Assembly: GCA_013368325.1 (NCBI GenBank) | Contig: JAACJK010000001.1 | Coordinates: 1,736,001-1,800,000 of the forward strand | Origin: Ephemerocybe angulata | Taxonomy: Eukaryota > Basidiomycota > Agaricomycetes > Agaricales > Psathyrellaceae | Length of the DNA stretch: 64,000 bases | Reading direction: 5' to 3' | Part shown: piece by piece, positions 1 to 11,207 of the stretch | How the letters are laid out: every line of letters begins with the position of its first letter | Numbering within the stretch: position 1 is the first letter of the stretch | Program-made: the position numbers and the translations under genes | Notes under the pieces: model-generated | Databases searched by the model: none | What the model was told of the DNA's origin: nothing | The model's input: the letters and a program-made list of their open reading frames with translations, nothing else

Positions 1-1487
1 ACCGTCGAAACCTGCCCCAGCTCCTGGTCAACGCGTCTCTCCCATATCCCCGGCCTGTCGCCGTTTGTGCTGGGATGAGCTCGAGAATGGGGCGCGATCA
101 ATCGCCGCCGACGGGTTTCCAGCGACGTTTGGGGAGGCTGCCCGGAAGCTTTTTCGCCTCCTCGACACGGAGATACTTTACACAAGACGGTCATACCGAC
201 AGTTCCTCTTGTACAGGGGTGATATCGCTCAGTTATTGGTAGATGTTCTTCAATGGGTACGTGAATTGTCGAAATCCCTCCAAGTGGCCACATTGCTGAC
301 GGATGGATATAGATGCTTGATTATCACCCATCCCTCGAAGGATCACAGAGGAGGAAGATCCTGCAGGCACTTCTCCGACTTGCTAAACGCAGCAAACTGA
401 TGCCCACCGATTTCTTCCTTGGCGCCGTCCAGATTGGCGAGGTCTTCTTCCAAACTCCCAACGTGGATGTATTTCGAGGCCTTCACCATGGGCGGGATGT
501 ATGTCTCAAAAGATACCGGAATCATAACCAAGCGAGTCGAGACGATATGGCCACCGTAGGTATCATTTAGTGGTGGCACCTACAACCCGACTGAACTTCC
601 CTCCTTTTTTGCAGAGAATCATCAAGGAGAGCATACTCCTGCGCAACCACCGTGATCCCGGCCTCCTTCCATTCATTGGCATTCTCCAGTTCGACGGAGA
701 CTTTGAGAAAACTTACTTGGTGTCGCCATTATTCAAATCCGGGACCATCGTATCATATCTCGCTAAGCACCCTGACGTTGATCGACGACTTCTGGTACGT
801 CTTCGGACAAGTCTCAGTCCATCTCTTGAACTGACTGCTTTCGTCTGTGACAGTTGAAAGATATCATCCAGGCGACTGTTCATTTCCACGGCAATAACGT
901 CGTGCATGGTGATATCAAAGGATGTAACGTGCTGGTTGGGTCTAATGGAAGGGCCGTCCTCGCCGATCTCGGCGTTTCAAGGCTCAGAGACGTTGAGCTC
1001 TTGAGTTGGCCTACGGCTTCGACCATGGATCCGGCCCTTGGAACCATACCATGGCGGTCACCGGAGCTGATGGTCTCGCACACCCCTGTCTCACCAACTG
1101 CGGCAAGCGATGTCTACGCGCTCGGAATATTCGCATATGAGGTCAGCCAGTCGGAGTTCCGGCACCCTTGTTTGGTCGCTAATACTCGATTTCTCTGAAC
1201 TCTGACAGGTCTTCACTGGCCAAAGCCCCTTCTCTGATTTGGGACGCGGCCTTGGGAATGAATGGGCCGCTGCACGTATCTATTTGGAAGTGCCGAAGGG
1301 TCGCCGTCCCTCGAAGCCTTCCGCAGGTTCGGACGCTTACCAGAGATACGGGCTGACGGAGGAGATCTGGGGGATGATGGAGCGTTGCTGGGCCGGTGAT
1401 CCAAAGCTGAGGCCCTCTGCAGCGGAACTTCTGCAAAGTCCTTTCTTGCGGAACCTGGTGGATAAGAGGCCTTTCGCTATGGAGTGA
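1..1487 (+). CDS. TKL-type protein kinase 1 (5' end outside window)
   Basis: Protein serine/threonine kinase of the tyrosine-kinase-like type that is expanded in mushroom genomes. The reading frame is open to base 1, so the N-terminus lies outside the window. Introns were placed at about 258-312, 559-613, 796-853 and 1142-1208. An N-terminal segment (QRRKILQALLRLA) precedes the kinase domain. Kinase landmarks, in order: the ATP-binding lysine in DVCLKRYRN, the catalytic loop VHGDIKGCN near 901, DLG instead of the usual DFG (ADLGVSRL, near 964), WRSPEL as the APE motif, and a C-terminal lobe ending just before TGA at 1485-1487. All catalytic residues are present, so activity is expected; the DLG variant is tolerated in many kinases. 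A paralogue follows at 3376 and another lies near 50-52 kb. The substrate is unknown. Confidence 0.85.
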
Positions 1488-3375
1488 AAGATCTACTCAT
1501 ATGCAGGCCTCGTGGTGTCAGACTTTCCCTTATGGCAATATTTATTCTTTTATTGGTATCCAGCATTCCATTCGCTTACCGCTTTTTGCTTTATCATTCT
1601 TCTACAGTCCACTGGTTTATATTTGCGCTTTGTTCGTATTCTTCGCTATTCCGGACGTGTATCGTCCCTTTATTCTCTTTTTAAGCCATGCCGCACGCTT
1701 TTGGTGCTTGACATGCATACTTATCGGTCGTGCCTGGCTGCAGCGGTGTTGCTGCGAGCTGGTGTGGCGGCCTTCTGGAAGGTCCACTCCTGCCGCCGCT
1801 GGAGCGTATCTATGTGCCCGTGGGCGGTGCCTTTCCCTTCTACGGTTATCGATCTTCCTATGTCTCTCCCATTCACTCCTTCATTACTATGCTTACCTAC
1901 ACTCCTTTCCACAGCACATGCACCCACTTCCTTTTCCCGAGCGTACCGGCTTATTATTGTAGTATGTTATCAGCGATTTTTGGCATTCTGTCTTTTTATC
2001 TCTAAACCCTATCTTGCTCTCAGTGAGAGCGATACTTTTTATTCGTGCCGTTGTACCAATCTCAGGCAAGACAAACTTCGCGCAGCAGATGGTCTCCGCA
2101 ACATGTATCATTAGTACGCACAATCTAAAGGAATTTTCATAGATTGCTCGGGTCTGGCTTCCTTCTTTCTGTTCAAAAGGTACAATACTGCGTCCCCAGG
2201 GTGCGGCGTTCAGAGGCCAACAGCACCCGGGCTCACCCGCGACCGTCGGCCAGTGAGTGCCGTCTCCGACGATCTCATTGTTCGTCGGTACCATTTCTTT
2301 TTGGGATCATTTTTGCTAATATCAGTGATCGCTGTTCACCGCCTCTTGTGCGTGGAGTTCCTGGTTAACACCAATTTCTTGCTCCTTCAGCGGCCGAGCG
2401 CAGTCCTACCTTGCAGCCGCGCTGGATGGCTCCAACCATCATGGTGTGCACGACTTTCGAACTGGAAAGGCCGCAGGCGGCGTTCTCCTGCCAAACACCA
2501 TTCTTATGTGGTCAGCGCATTATGTCACGGTGAATGGGCGTAGGGCGGACAGGATTTGAGGGCTAAGAAACGTGTAGATAACTCCACATTCCATTGGCCT
2601 CGATGTAGATTGAAGGAGTCGCAACCTTGGGGTAGTCAAACGTAGAGTTTAATGGTCGAATGCAGTTCTCTTCACAGATCGCTCGCCATGCTCGATTGAA
2701 GATTGAGTGTGAGTGTAACCGACCGCCGCCGGAGCAGAAAGGTTGTTCGCACAGCACGGTGGCACATGATGCTTTCACGGGGCAGCTAAAATTTCTTCTC
2801 TGGAGTCTGGAGCTTCCAGGACGCGAACGGTCCACGAGGTGCAATGTTCTGCTACTAATTGCTGCTCCCTCAACACCGCCTGGTAAGTGGAAGCCTGTGC
2901 AACCGAGCGCTGAGTATTAGACTTCGGCCGAAGGCTTTCTGTCTACCATCTTTTTCACCAATGATTAAATAATTTCTCTCCATTCCGCGAATGCCCCATG
3001 TAGTTCCCTGGGGTGGCTTTGCTGAACCAAGCCAACGGAACTCCAATCGAGTCACAAATCTAGACTTGGCGACCGCCTGCACGTCTCTTCTGAACTGTGA
3101 GGTATTACTGCCCTCCAGTTGTTTTGAGGAGACCAACAGATCTCCGAGTAATTTACCTTCAGTGCTCAGCACTCAGTGGGCATGTTTAAAGAGTTACGCG
3201 CGCCACCGGGACGCGTCGCCCTCATTTACCGTTTCCCCCACGACCCACACCCCTTAGTTCCGTGACACAGCCCCAGCGTGCTTAAATACTCGGCGGCAGA
3301 GAACGTGTCGATCCATTATTTTCCCCCGTCACCTATACCACTGTCCTCTCCTCTCGAGCCGATCAGCCCTCCGTC
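1488..3375. other. Intergenic stretch, no gene recognised
   Basis: Between two co-oriented kinase genes. Open frames of up to 200 codons exist (about 1501-2114), but they are rich in F, L, Y, S and C, lack splice-linked partners and resemble no family I know. They look like a T-rich 3' flank rather than coding sequence. The part before 3376 contains the promoter of kinase 2, with an AT-rich CTTAAATAC near 3280. Confidence 0.5.
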
Positions 3376-4853
3376 ATGGTGAAAGACGCAACCTCAACTC
3401 ACCTCTCATCTGCCTCTCAGCCCTCCGGTCCCGGCCAGTCGGAGGCCTTCCTGGGGCTGCTCGAACGTGCGCTTGAGGCCTACGAAACTCCCCCCGAGTG
3501 CGAGGAGGGCGAACGCCAGCTAATGGCAGCACTGCTTCACATCATGGCTGACGAGGATCACCTCAGGTGCTTGTTGGCCCTGAAGGGTTCCCTCGCCCAA
3601 CGCGTTGTCGACGCGATGTATAAAGTACCTAACAGCATTTTCTTAGGCTTGCCCTGTGCTGACATAGCTCTAGGTCCACCACCTCTATGGTTCCTCTGAA
3701 GGTCCCCAGCGAAGACGATGGCTTGCAACGCTTACCATTATCGCGCAAGGAGCGAAAATCCTGCCAAGCGCTTTGACGATTGACGCTCAAATACATGAAA
3801 TTACGTCATGGCCTGCGATCTGGCAGGCGCCCATGGTGGACATTCTCGAAGGCGCCCTCTCATCTGGGGCCCAGGTCTGCGCCAAGAAATATCGAAGTCG
3901 TCCTGAGATACGGGGCGCAGTCGTGAAGGTTCGCGCACCCCCCTTTATACTCTACTCCATATTTTGTGTTGAAACTTGTACCGCGACCAGATGTTCATCA
4001 AGGAAGCCATTATGTGGTCGACCCACCCTCACGAGCGACTCCTACCTTTCCAGGGGGTTTACCGAGGCGAGGGTGGGTTGATCAACATTGACTGGTCTTA
4101 CTTGGTGTCCCAACGGAAACCCTTCGGGTCCCTCTCGGAATACCTTGATGAACGACCGAATGCTGATCGGCGAAAGTTGGTCAGTATTCCATCCAATCCT
4201 CGACGCAGGAACGGGCCTCATGATGTCTATTATAGATTAAGGACATCCTCGAGGCCATGATGTATCTCCATCACGAGCAGGTCGTACATGGGGACATCAA
4301 GTCAAGCAACGTCTTCGTCGACGCGGAGGGAAGGGCCTGCCTGGCCGACTTTGGCCTCTCCCGATATGTCGATGCTCAGGTCCTCGAGGAATTCGACGAA
4401 GTTTGCTCACCTGCGGCAGGGCTTATCATTTGGAGAGCCCCAGAATGGACCGAAGCGCTCTTCAAGGACCGGTTCATGCCACCCACTCTGGCCACCGATG
4501 TGTGGTCCCTGGGATGCGTAATCTATGAGGTGGATAATCCAACCTCTCCCCATCTAATCCTTGAGCCACCGCTGACTCGCGTTACTCTACAGGTGATCAC
4601 CGGTCAGCTGCCGTTCGCTGACTTCTTCAATGTCAAAACCGGGCCCTCCTATCGGGACTTGGGTCCGCTTCACAATGCAATTGTCATTGACGGGACGCGA
4701 CCGTCCAAGCCTTCCCCAGAAAGCCAAGCATTCGCCTCCTTCGGTCTGACCGACGAAATCTGGGAGGCGATGGAGTGGTGTTGGGCTCGCGATCCTGCCA
4801 AAAGGCCGTCAGTGCACGAGCTTTTCGCAAAGCTCTGCGCCGCTGGCCTGTAA
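3376..4853 (+). CDS. TKL-type protein kinase 2
   Basis: Second TKL-like kinase, complete. ATG at 3376 follows a TC-rich leader. Exon 1 encodes an acidic, probably helical N-terminus. After an intron (about 3626-3674) comes a segment with QRRRWLATLTIIA that matches the pre-kinase segment of kinase 1. The kinase domain follows: lysine in QVCAKKYRS, MFIKEAIMW as the C-helix, catalytic loop VHGDIKSSN (about 4285), DFGLSRY, WRAPEW as the APE motif, and a C-lobe with WCWARDPAKRPS. Further introns lie at about 3929-3989, 4179-4236 and 4530-4592. It ends with TAA at 4851-4853. Compared with kinase 1 it keeps a canonical DFG. It is likely the product of local duplication followed by strong divergence. 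No signal peptide or membrane segment is evident, so it is probably cytosolic. Confidence 0.85.
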
Positions 4854-5488
4854 TTGATGGGCGCGACACCGAGTATGTGAGTGGTCAATACCTACCTTTC
4901 TTTCACCCACCCTCATATTCCCGCTCTTTCCTCTTGTCCATTTTTCATTCCTCTTGATCTATTTTGTTGCTTGATGAAGCCATGCGGCATGCTTCGGTGC
5001 TCGACGTGCAATTCTTTATCATAATGTGATGAAGGACTTGTGCCCGCTGTCTGGATCCAGGTTGGATCCTTTGTACATATACTATGACGGACTTTCGATT
5101 TTGGGATGGATGTTGCTACCTTTGCTTTTGTGATCATTTGGACATTGCATGTACTGTACGCATATGAACTTCGTTTGGCTCGACCTCATAGACATATCAC
5201 CGGACGTACTTTTCAACTTTCTGGCAAAGCGCCAAATAGATACGTATAGTTCACGGACATATCTTACACCCATAGAGTGAGCATATTCGCGCCCTATTAC
5301 CCGACTCCCTGTACCATGCCAGAGGTCTCCCTGACTAGAACCAATGTGACTAACTTTAGAGTAGAAGATTGCCTTTCCAGACATCACCACAATATCATAT
5401 AGATAGAATATATACACCAAAGCCTTCGGTTCACTGGCGTGAAAAGTCGACCTTAGTGCTTTGCTATAACCTGCCATTCGCCCAGCCT
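4854..5488. other. Convergent 3' intergenic region
   Basis: Space between the convergent ends of kinase 2 (+) and the crotonase gene (-). It is pyrimidine-rich just after the kinase stop. No coding or RNA gene was recognised. Confidence 0.5.
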
Positions 5489-6635
5489 TTACAACTTCGC
5501 CCTCGCAGATGCATCATGGGAGATTGCGTTCGGGATCTGTGGCCTCTTCCCCATCTCCTTGATGCTATCGCGGTATAGATCATGCTATGACATGGTCAAT
5601 ACCAAATCTCGAATACAAGTTCGCGCGAGAAGCCGCACCTTGATAAGTCCCCAAACGCCGGCAGCAGCGTTTGGGCTGAATTTGGCCGCGAGCTTTTCAG
5701 CGGCAGCAAGAATGTCTGCGGTCTTTCCGTCAACAAGGGCGTCAAGGATTCCATCTTTCAGGGCCTCCTGAGGGGTGAAGCGGTGGCCTTCCAGAGCTAT
5801 CTTCCGTTGAAGCCGGTGGTCTCCGACCTTGCCACGAAGAAGAGCGGCAAACGATAGGGGCCAAGGGGCGCCAAAGTGAACCTGCACGAATTAAATTAGG
5901 TGATGGCGGGGAATTCCTGGCGGGGCAGTGCATACCTCGTTCATGCAGAGCCAAGTGTTACGCTTGGTTCCGTCTGTCATAATGCGGTAGTCGCATGCGA
6001 GGGACATCATGAGGCCGCCGGCGAAGCAGTGCCCATTAATGGCGGCAATGGTGGGGACTAAGTAGTAGGCGCGGATTAGTACCGTCGATTGAGAAACCAT
6101 TGAGGACGTACTAGGGAAAGTCAGGATCCTTGTGAGCATAGGATTGAAAGTATCTGAATTTTTCGTTCTTTGTGAGAGGGGGAACAAGGGGGGCATGGTC
6201 CAGTCGTACCAGGGAAGAAGTTTGGGTCTTTAATCGCATTCTCAAAGTCAAGGCCTACACCCAGGTAAGATTCTACTCAGGTTCTATCAAGGGTTACGCA
6301 CCGTTGCTGAAGAACTTGTCTTGGTCTTTCCTTCCGACTATGATCAAAGCTCCGTTACCGAGCTCTTTCTTCTTGGTTTTCTGTGCCTCCCCCCACTGCG
6401 CCCGCCATTGTCGCTCGACCTCGTCGAGCGCAGGTTTGATGCTCTTATTGACGAAGTCGGTGGCCAATCGGTTATCCTGACCATTCTTAAGTTCAATGAC
6501 CCATAGGTCCGGTTTAGCTAGCGAGAAGATTGTTAAGTTAGCGTAGTGAGGATGCCGCAGGCTACCTGACGTACGACGCGTGAGTTCCAGGAGCGGGGTA
6601 CTAGCGTTTGCGGGGTATGTTATAGGGGCGGCCAT
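5489..6635 (-). CDS. Peroxisomal enoyl-CoA hydratase/isomerase family protein
   Basis: Crotonase-fold enzyme resembling fungal delta3,delta2-enoyl-CoA isomerases, expected to act on unsaturated fatty acyl-CoAs in beta-oxidation. Six exons (6302-6635, 6210-6254, 6112-6153, 5936-6057, 5639-5881, 5489-5584) join exactly to 294 codons including stop. Landmarks: KFFSNGLDFE, the oxyanion-hole region PTIAAINGHCFAGG, ACDYRIM and NEVHFGAPWP. The last exon is short and ends RAKL before TAA; the C-terminal tripeptide AKL is a classical type 1 peroxisomal targeting signal, which supports both the location and the exon call. All introns are GT-AG, 47-56 nt long. The exact reaction (isomerase or hydratase) cannot be decided from motifs alone. 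The upstream flank carries a 19-bp tandem duplication. Confidence 0.88.
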
Positions 6636-6671
6636 GGCTGTTAGTGATGGTGGTCGTAGTTAGGAAGCGCT

Positions 6672-6709
6672 GTGAGTTCAAGGTTGGGGCGTGAACTCAA
6701 GGTTGGGGT
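6672..6709. repeat. 19-bp imperfect tandem duplication upstream of the crotonase gene
   Basis: Two adjacent 19-bp units (6672-6690 and 6691-6709) share a core of CTCAAGGTTGGGG or TTCAAGGTTGGGG. They lie 37-74 bp upstream of the crotonase ATG, within its promoter or 5' leader. A CCTCGG hexamer follows at about 6715-6720. The function is unknown. The rest of 6636-7031 shows no gene. Confidence 0.6.
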
Positions 6710-7031
6710 ACTGACCTCGGGCAGCAAGGATATGCAGTCGGCAATGGTGAACGAGACGGGCCCAATAAAGCCGGCTTTCAGTGCACACATGTGATTGAGT
6801 TGAAGATATATTGAGTCTATCTGGATTCTTCGGTATCTTCTGCTCGAGCCGGAGAGGGTCTACGACTCTTCAGAATAAAAGAGTCTGTCAGCATTGGAAA
6901 GTGTGCTCGAGAAAGCCTGAGGATCGTCGACGCGGTGAGGAAGACGGCGCCAAGCCTGGGGCGCGGCGACCGGATTTGATTGAGCATGGCTCACAACAAG
7001 GCACAACAACAAGAACCACTTGCCTCCCAAC

Positions 7032-7372
7032 ATGTCGAACGCAGAGAAGGTCGCTCAAGTCAAGGGTATGTTCTTCCCATTGTCCAGCTGAGGCACTTCT
7101 CAATTCAAGCTCCTTTAGCTCAACTCGAGGAACGCGAGAACATCCTGCGGGAGTCGTGGGTCAAGGCGATGGAGGCGCGTCTGGTCCAGGAAGAACTCGG
7201 AAAGTGCCAGAAGGGAGAGGGCGTGAACCATTACGAGAACTGCAAGTGGCTAGCAGACAAGTACCTTGGAATGCTCAAGGAAAACAGGGTGCGTCGTAGC
7301 AGGCTCACTCCACGCATCGAAACTGACATGCCTTGTGTCCAGCTCAAGGGCTATAGAAAGATTGACGTATAG
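7032..7372 (+). CDS. NADH:ubiquinone oxidoreductase 12-kDa type subunit (NDUFB10/PDSW-like)
   Basis: Small accessory subunit of mitochondrial complex I, located on the inner-membrane arm. Three exons (7032-7065, 7119-7288, 7343-7372) give a 77-residue protein. Its core, with ILRESWVKAMEARLV, EELGKCQKGEGVNH, NCKWLADKYL and LLKEN-type repeats, matches the fungal 12.3-kDa subunit as I know it. Paired cysteines (GKC and ENC) fit the twin-Cys pattern of intermembrane-space subunits. There is no presequence, which is usual for this family. The protein is shorter at the N-terminus than the Neurospora homologue, so an additional 5' exon cannot be excluded. Confidence 0.8.
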
Positions 7373-7569
7373 ATGTTGCCTCTGTCTCCTCCAGCTTTCA
7401 TATACTTCTCTTGATATCCACCTCCAAATCGCGTCAGAGGCTCTTCAATTTGTCTGGGGACCTTTTCCCAAGAACCAGGGCCAGACGGCCCAGGCCGGTT
7501 CCGCTCATCGTCCTAACAAGAATTACAACACTATAACGACAGGATACATTGGTGGTATATCTAGGGCAC

Positions 7570-9095
7570 TCATATCAAACACAAAAAGATAGTGCTACAC
7601 AAAATCAGCAGCGATACATTCACACCTTCCGCCCCATTGCCATCCTTCGACCTGTCCGCACGAATGAGTACCTCGTGCCTTGTTGGAATCCTGGGACCAC
7701 TCACGGATTACTCGACGAACCCGGGGTTGTTCCCGACTCGCCACCATTGGCCGAAGACGATCCCGCGTTTCCGACCAACCCACTCGAGTTGAAAGCCCGG
7801 GTCGTATTTGATTGCAGCACCCAGCCGATGCCACCAAGAACGTGCCCAAGGAAAACGGAATCCTAGCCACGACAGAGTTAGCTTTTGGCTTCGACTCTTC
7901 TCTTGCGGCGAATTCGGCGTACCTCCCAAGTTTCGTTCAGGTGTCCGAGGCTGGTGTAGAAACTACGGCCCGCAGTCCCGCTCCGGGCGTCGACGCCAGC
8001 GGCATGCTCTTGGTACCACGCTGAAAAGGAGAGTTGACGATGAGGAGATTCTTTATTTGTGCCAGTATATTGCTCACCTAATGGGTGTGGTGTTCCTTGG
8101 TCGAATTTCCGTTCCCTGGTATCTGGAAAGGCAGATTTGTTAGTACGGATCGAAGAAGCAGGTGCTGAATGGCGCACCGGTGTAAGATGATTCGTCGGCT
8201 GCCAGAACGACTACAGCTCCAAGACTTCGAGGGTCCGATTCGAAGTTGTACCTGAATAATTCGTGCTATGAGTCGGTGTCCTATAGTTAAAGTTGTTCAA
8301 CATACATTTCATCTCGGACTTTCCATGCCTGAGGGAGCTTATTCGTACTCGGATGTGAAGGCGCAATCACGTCGACGGTCTGCCGAAGAACGAACGAACA
8401 TCTTCGGTCAGTTCATGTGCCTTTAGGGAAGGACAATCGCCTTTATGGGTCGAAGGGACTGACAGCTTCTTGCAGCTCCGGGTGATAGTCGAACTTAGCG
8501 CCTGCCGATCCATTGGCATCAGTTTTATTGTGCAGCACTTGGGAGCGCTGGAGCATGGAGGTCGGTCGTCTTGTCTTCCAGGAAGAGCATATACGACGCG
8601 TGGGGGCCGGGGATCAACGTACCTAGTTGTCGAACGAAGAAGGTAGTGTTGCGGAGCGAATCCGACGCGGAATGGATTCCAACAAAGTTGCCCCCGGAGT
8701 TGAAGTAGTTCTCCAGTGCGGCTTTCCCATAATCATCAAGGACTTGAAGAGGAAGAAGAGTTCACAAGGGGTGGATAAGTAGCGGAAGAAAAGCGCCGGA
8801 CGAGATTACATGCTTGAATATGGCGTCGCTCACCTTCTCCCGTATTGCTCAGGAACACTATAGCATCATAGCTCTTCAAGTTAGAGTCTGTGAAGAAGGT
8901 TCTGTCCTCTGTAGCGTCGAACGTAGTGTTGATAGAGGCCCCGTTTTCTTTCAGGACACGGATGGCGGTAGGGATAGAGTCATGTCGGTAAGCCGCCGTC
9001 GCGGAGTATATGAGTACGCGGGGGGCAGACCTCTGCGCCCCAACATACAGGATGGACGCAAGTCCTAGGGCTATGTATCGGAGGAGTATGTGCAT
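7570..9095 (-). CDS. GPI-anchored, secreted ThuA-like domain protein
   Basis: ThuA (trehalose-utilisation) fold protein, related to class I glutamine-amidotransferase-like domains; its biochemical role in fungi is not established. Nine exons (8834-9095, 8623-8742, 8464-8501, 8306-8379, 8178-8251, 8078-8122, 7923-8020, 7705-7862, 7570-7651) join to 317 codons including stop, with every intron GT-AG. Landmarks: a hydrophobic N-terminal signal peptide (about residues 1-23), PRVLIYSATAAYRHDS, DAIVFLSNTGE, NFVGIHSASDS, FDYHPEL, SHPST, SFYTSLGHLNETW and LGGIGWV. A Ser/Gly/Asn-rich tail follows. The last exon encodes SLLILCSTIFLCLI and then TGA, a typical GPI-attachment hydrophobic tail. Reading through the last donor instead gives an earlier TGA at 7701 and a secreted form without an anchor. 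N-glycosylation sequons (NTT, NET) are present. Confidence 0.82.
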
Positions 9096-9483
9096 CGTGC
9101 TCTGGACGACGACGAGGTAGTGAAGGTCATCACATGTATGGCTCCAGACATTGGACTGTGGGTTTGTTTCGGCGCCAAGAAGTTTGATTTGATGGAATGA
9201 CATATGCCGCGGCAAAACAAGACCAGGCTACCCCAGAACACGACAAGAGCCAATCGAAAGCCTGCGAAGGTGAGTAGGGCATGAGTAGATTATGGTGTAC
9301 ATTAGCACATATAAATATAGGTATGGCGGATTATAGAATAGCAAGAGTTAGAGTGGTAATGATGCTGCAGTGAGAAGGAAGGGTTTGGGAATGGGTGTGA
9401 ATGGGGCAACGAAAGCAATTGGATATAGGTGCAAGCAGAAGAAGGGTAGAAATGTGGCTTGAAAGTTAGGCATCTATGGTTGT
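9096..9483. other. Intergenic: ThuA promoter and DnaJ 3' flank
   Basis: AT-rich sequence (for example near 9300-9360) between two minus-strand genes. No coding frame has a recognisable product. Confidence 0.5.
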
Positions 9484-11207
9484 CTATTGGGGTCGACATT
9501 CCGGTTCACCGTTCTCGTCGTCCTCGTCCGACCAGTCCGAGTCATGTTCATCGAACTGACCTTCAAAAGCTTCATGGTCAAGGAAAGAGGACCGCAGATC
9601 TCCGATATCGGATTCTTCATAAGGTACCTCATCCACGATAGCAGGAAGGGGCTCCAGTTCCTTCTTTTTGGGGGGCAGAAGAGATGCGAGGGCCTAAGAT
9701 ACCAAAGTTCGTTAGTAGCGCTTGGATTTAGAACAATCGCCAGTTACCTTGAGATCGATCGACTTCAGCCATTGGTCATCGGGCATCTCCAAAGTCAATA
9801 TGACGTGCATGTCACCCTTGTCATCCGGACGTTTGTAGATTGGCATTCCCTCTCCCCTCAGGATGATGGTCTCTTGAGGCTTGATGACCTTTCCAGGAGG
9901 GCTGGAGACCTTGATTCCACGGCCGTCAAGATGAGTGACCAGGATACGGTCGAATCCAAGGAGCGCCTCAGAGAGTGTGATTGTAACGTGTGTGATCAAG
10001 TCGTCGCCTATCCGTTCGAATGACTCGTGCTTTTGTGTCTTCAAGAGGAAGGTAACATCTCCTGGTGGAATCCCAGGCTATCAATCCGAGTAAGTCACAC
10101 TGTTAAGGCTAAAGTCAACCTGTGAACACATACGTATTCATCTCCGGCTCCTCTCAATACAATCCTGTGACGATCCGGCGAACCTCGCTCGACATGGATC
10201 TCTTGACGGTTCTTCTCGGTTACAACTTTTTGCCCTTTGCACTTCTTACACCTGTTTACACATTAATGAGAGAATGGAAAGTGCAAGGATACAGGACGGA
10301 CCTCTCTTTCTCCTTGAGACGTTCACCGGCACCTTTACAATCGCGGCACTGCTGGCGAGCGACGTGCATCCTGTCCCTACTTCCAGTAGCCTGTGTGACG
10401 GTAGTCCAACCTTTTCCATCACACGTGGAGCACTGTTTTGGCTTTGCGTTTCCGCGAGCACCAGAGCTACATGAAGGATTAGGACAGGGATAATGCGGTA
10501 GGCCAAGAAAAGTTAACGCACCCATGACAGTGGCTACAAACAGCCTCCTTCTCCATATTCATCTTGACCGTTTTTCCGTTGTACAAGTCTTCTAGGGTCA
10601 CCTCATATGGCACCGTAGTGTTTTCGCCTTTGCTTCGGCGTGGTGGGGCACCGAAATCGAAACCGAACATTCCGGACTGGGCGAAGAACTGGGCAAACAT
10701 GTCGTTGGGGTCTCCGCCGCCACCTGCTCCTTTGGAAAGACCATCCATACCATGTCGGTCATACACCTCACGAGCGTCAGGGTCATTCAGGATTTCGTAG
10801 CTATACGGAGGAAGGTTGGCGTCAGTACGAAACGGTGGTAGAATTGGGGTGCTTGAGCACGTACGCCGCGGCCATCTCTTGGAACTTTTGACCGGCATCA
10901 GGATCGTTGATATTCTTGTCCTATAATTGGGGTAACAGGATCAGGATCGAGGTTGGAGGAGTGTTCCGCAAGAGTGTACCAACAGGGTGGTGTTCCTTGG
11001 CCTAACGGAGGTCAATCCAAGTGAATAAGCTCAAAGATGTGATAAGAACCTTTTTCTTATACGCCTTCTTGATATCGTCTACGTATTGGATTAGCAGGCA
11101 GTCTGTAGAGGACCAAAACGCGACCTGCCTGGACTCGAGTCTGGGGAAACCCCAAGAAGTTCGTAAAGCTCCGTTTCCACAGGCACTGATGAGGATAAGT
11201 TAGCCAT
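9484..11207 (-). CDS. Class A (type I) Hsp40/DnaJ co-chaperone, YDJ1/DNAJA-like
   Basis: Cytosolic Hsp70 co-chaperone. Domains in order: J domain (LYELLGVSPD, KKAYKKKAKEHHPDKN with the HPD motif, EMAAAYEIL), a Gly-rich linker (GAGGGGDPND, FGFDFG), a zinc-finger-like region with four CxxCxGx(G/K) repeats (CSHCHGSG, CSTCDGKG, CRDCKGAG, CKKCKGQK), the substrate-binding CTD (RGAGDEYPGIPPGD, LDGRGIKVSSPPGKVI, MPIYKR) and an acidic tail. The ATG at 11207 opens MANLSSSV, giving a slightly longer N-terminus than YDJ1. The protein ends ECRPQ: cysteine four from the end, in the position of the farnesylated CaaX box of YDJ1, but with atypical inner residues R and P. Intron 1 is best read as GC-AG (11079-11128), because this restores the usual J-domain spacing. 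Confidence 0.93.
11079..11128 (-). other. Probable GC-AG intron in the DnaJ gene
   Basis: The donor reads AG/GCAGGT and the acceptor ACGTAG, 50 nt apart, with a branch-like GCTAATC. Using GC gives the J-domain spacing LGVSPD-SSPDD-IKKAY. A GT donor eight bases upstream (A/GTCCAG) also keeps the frame but removes two residues. Confidence 0.6.

Noticed and set aside
1501..2114. Overlapping open frames of 153 and 200 codons downstream of kinase 1
   Set aside because: T-rich 3' flank; hydrophobic, Cys/Phe/Leu-rich products in several frames at once, without splice sites that extend them.
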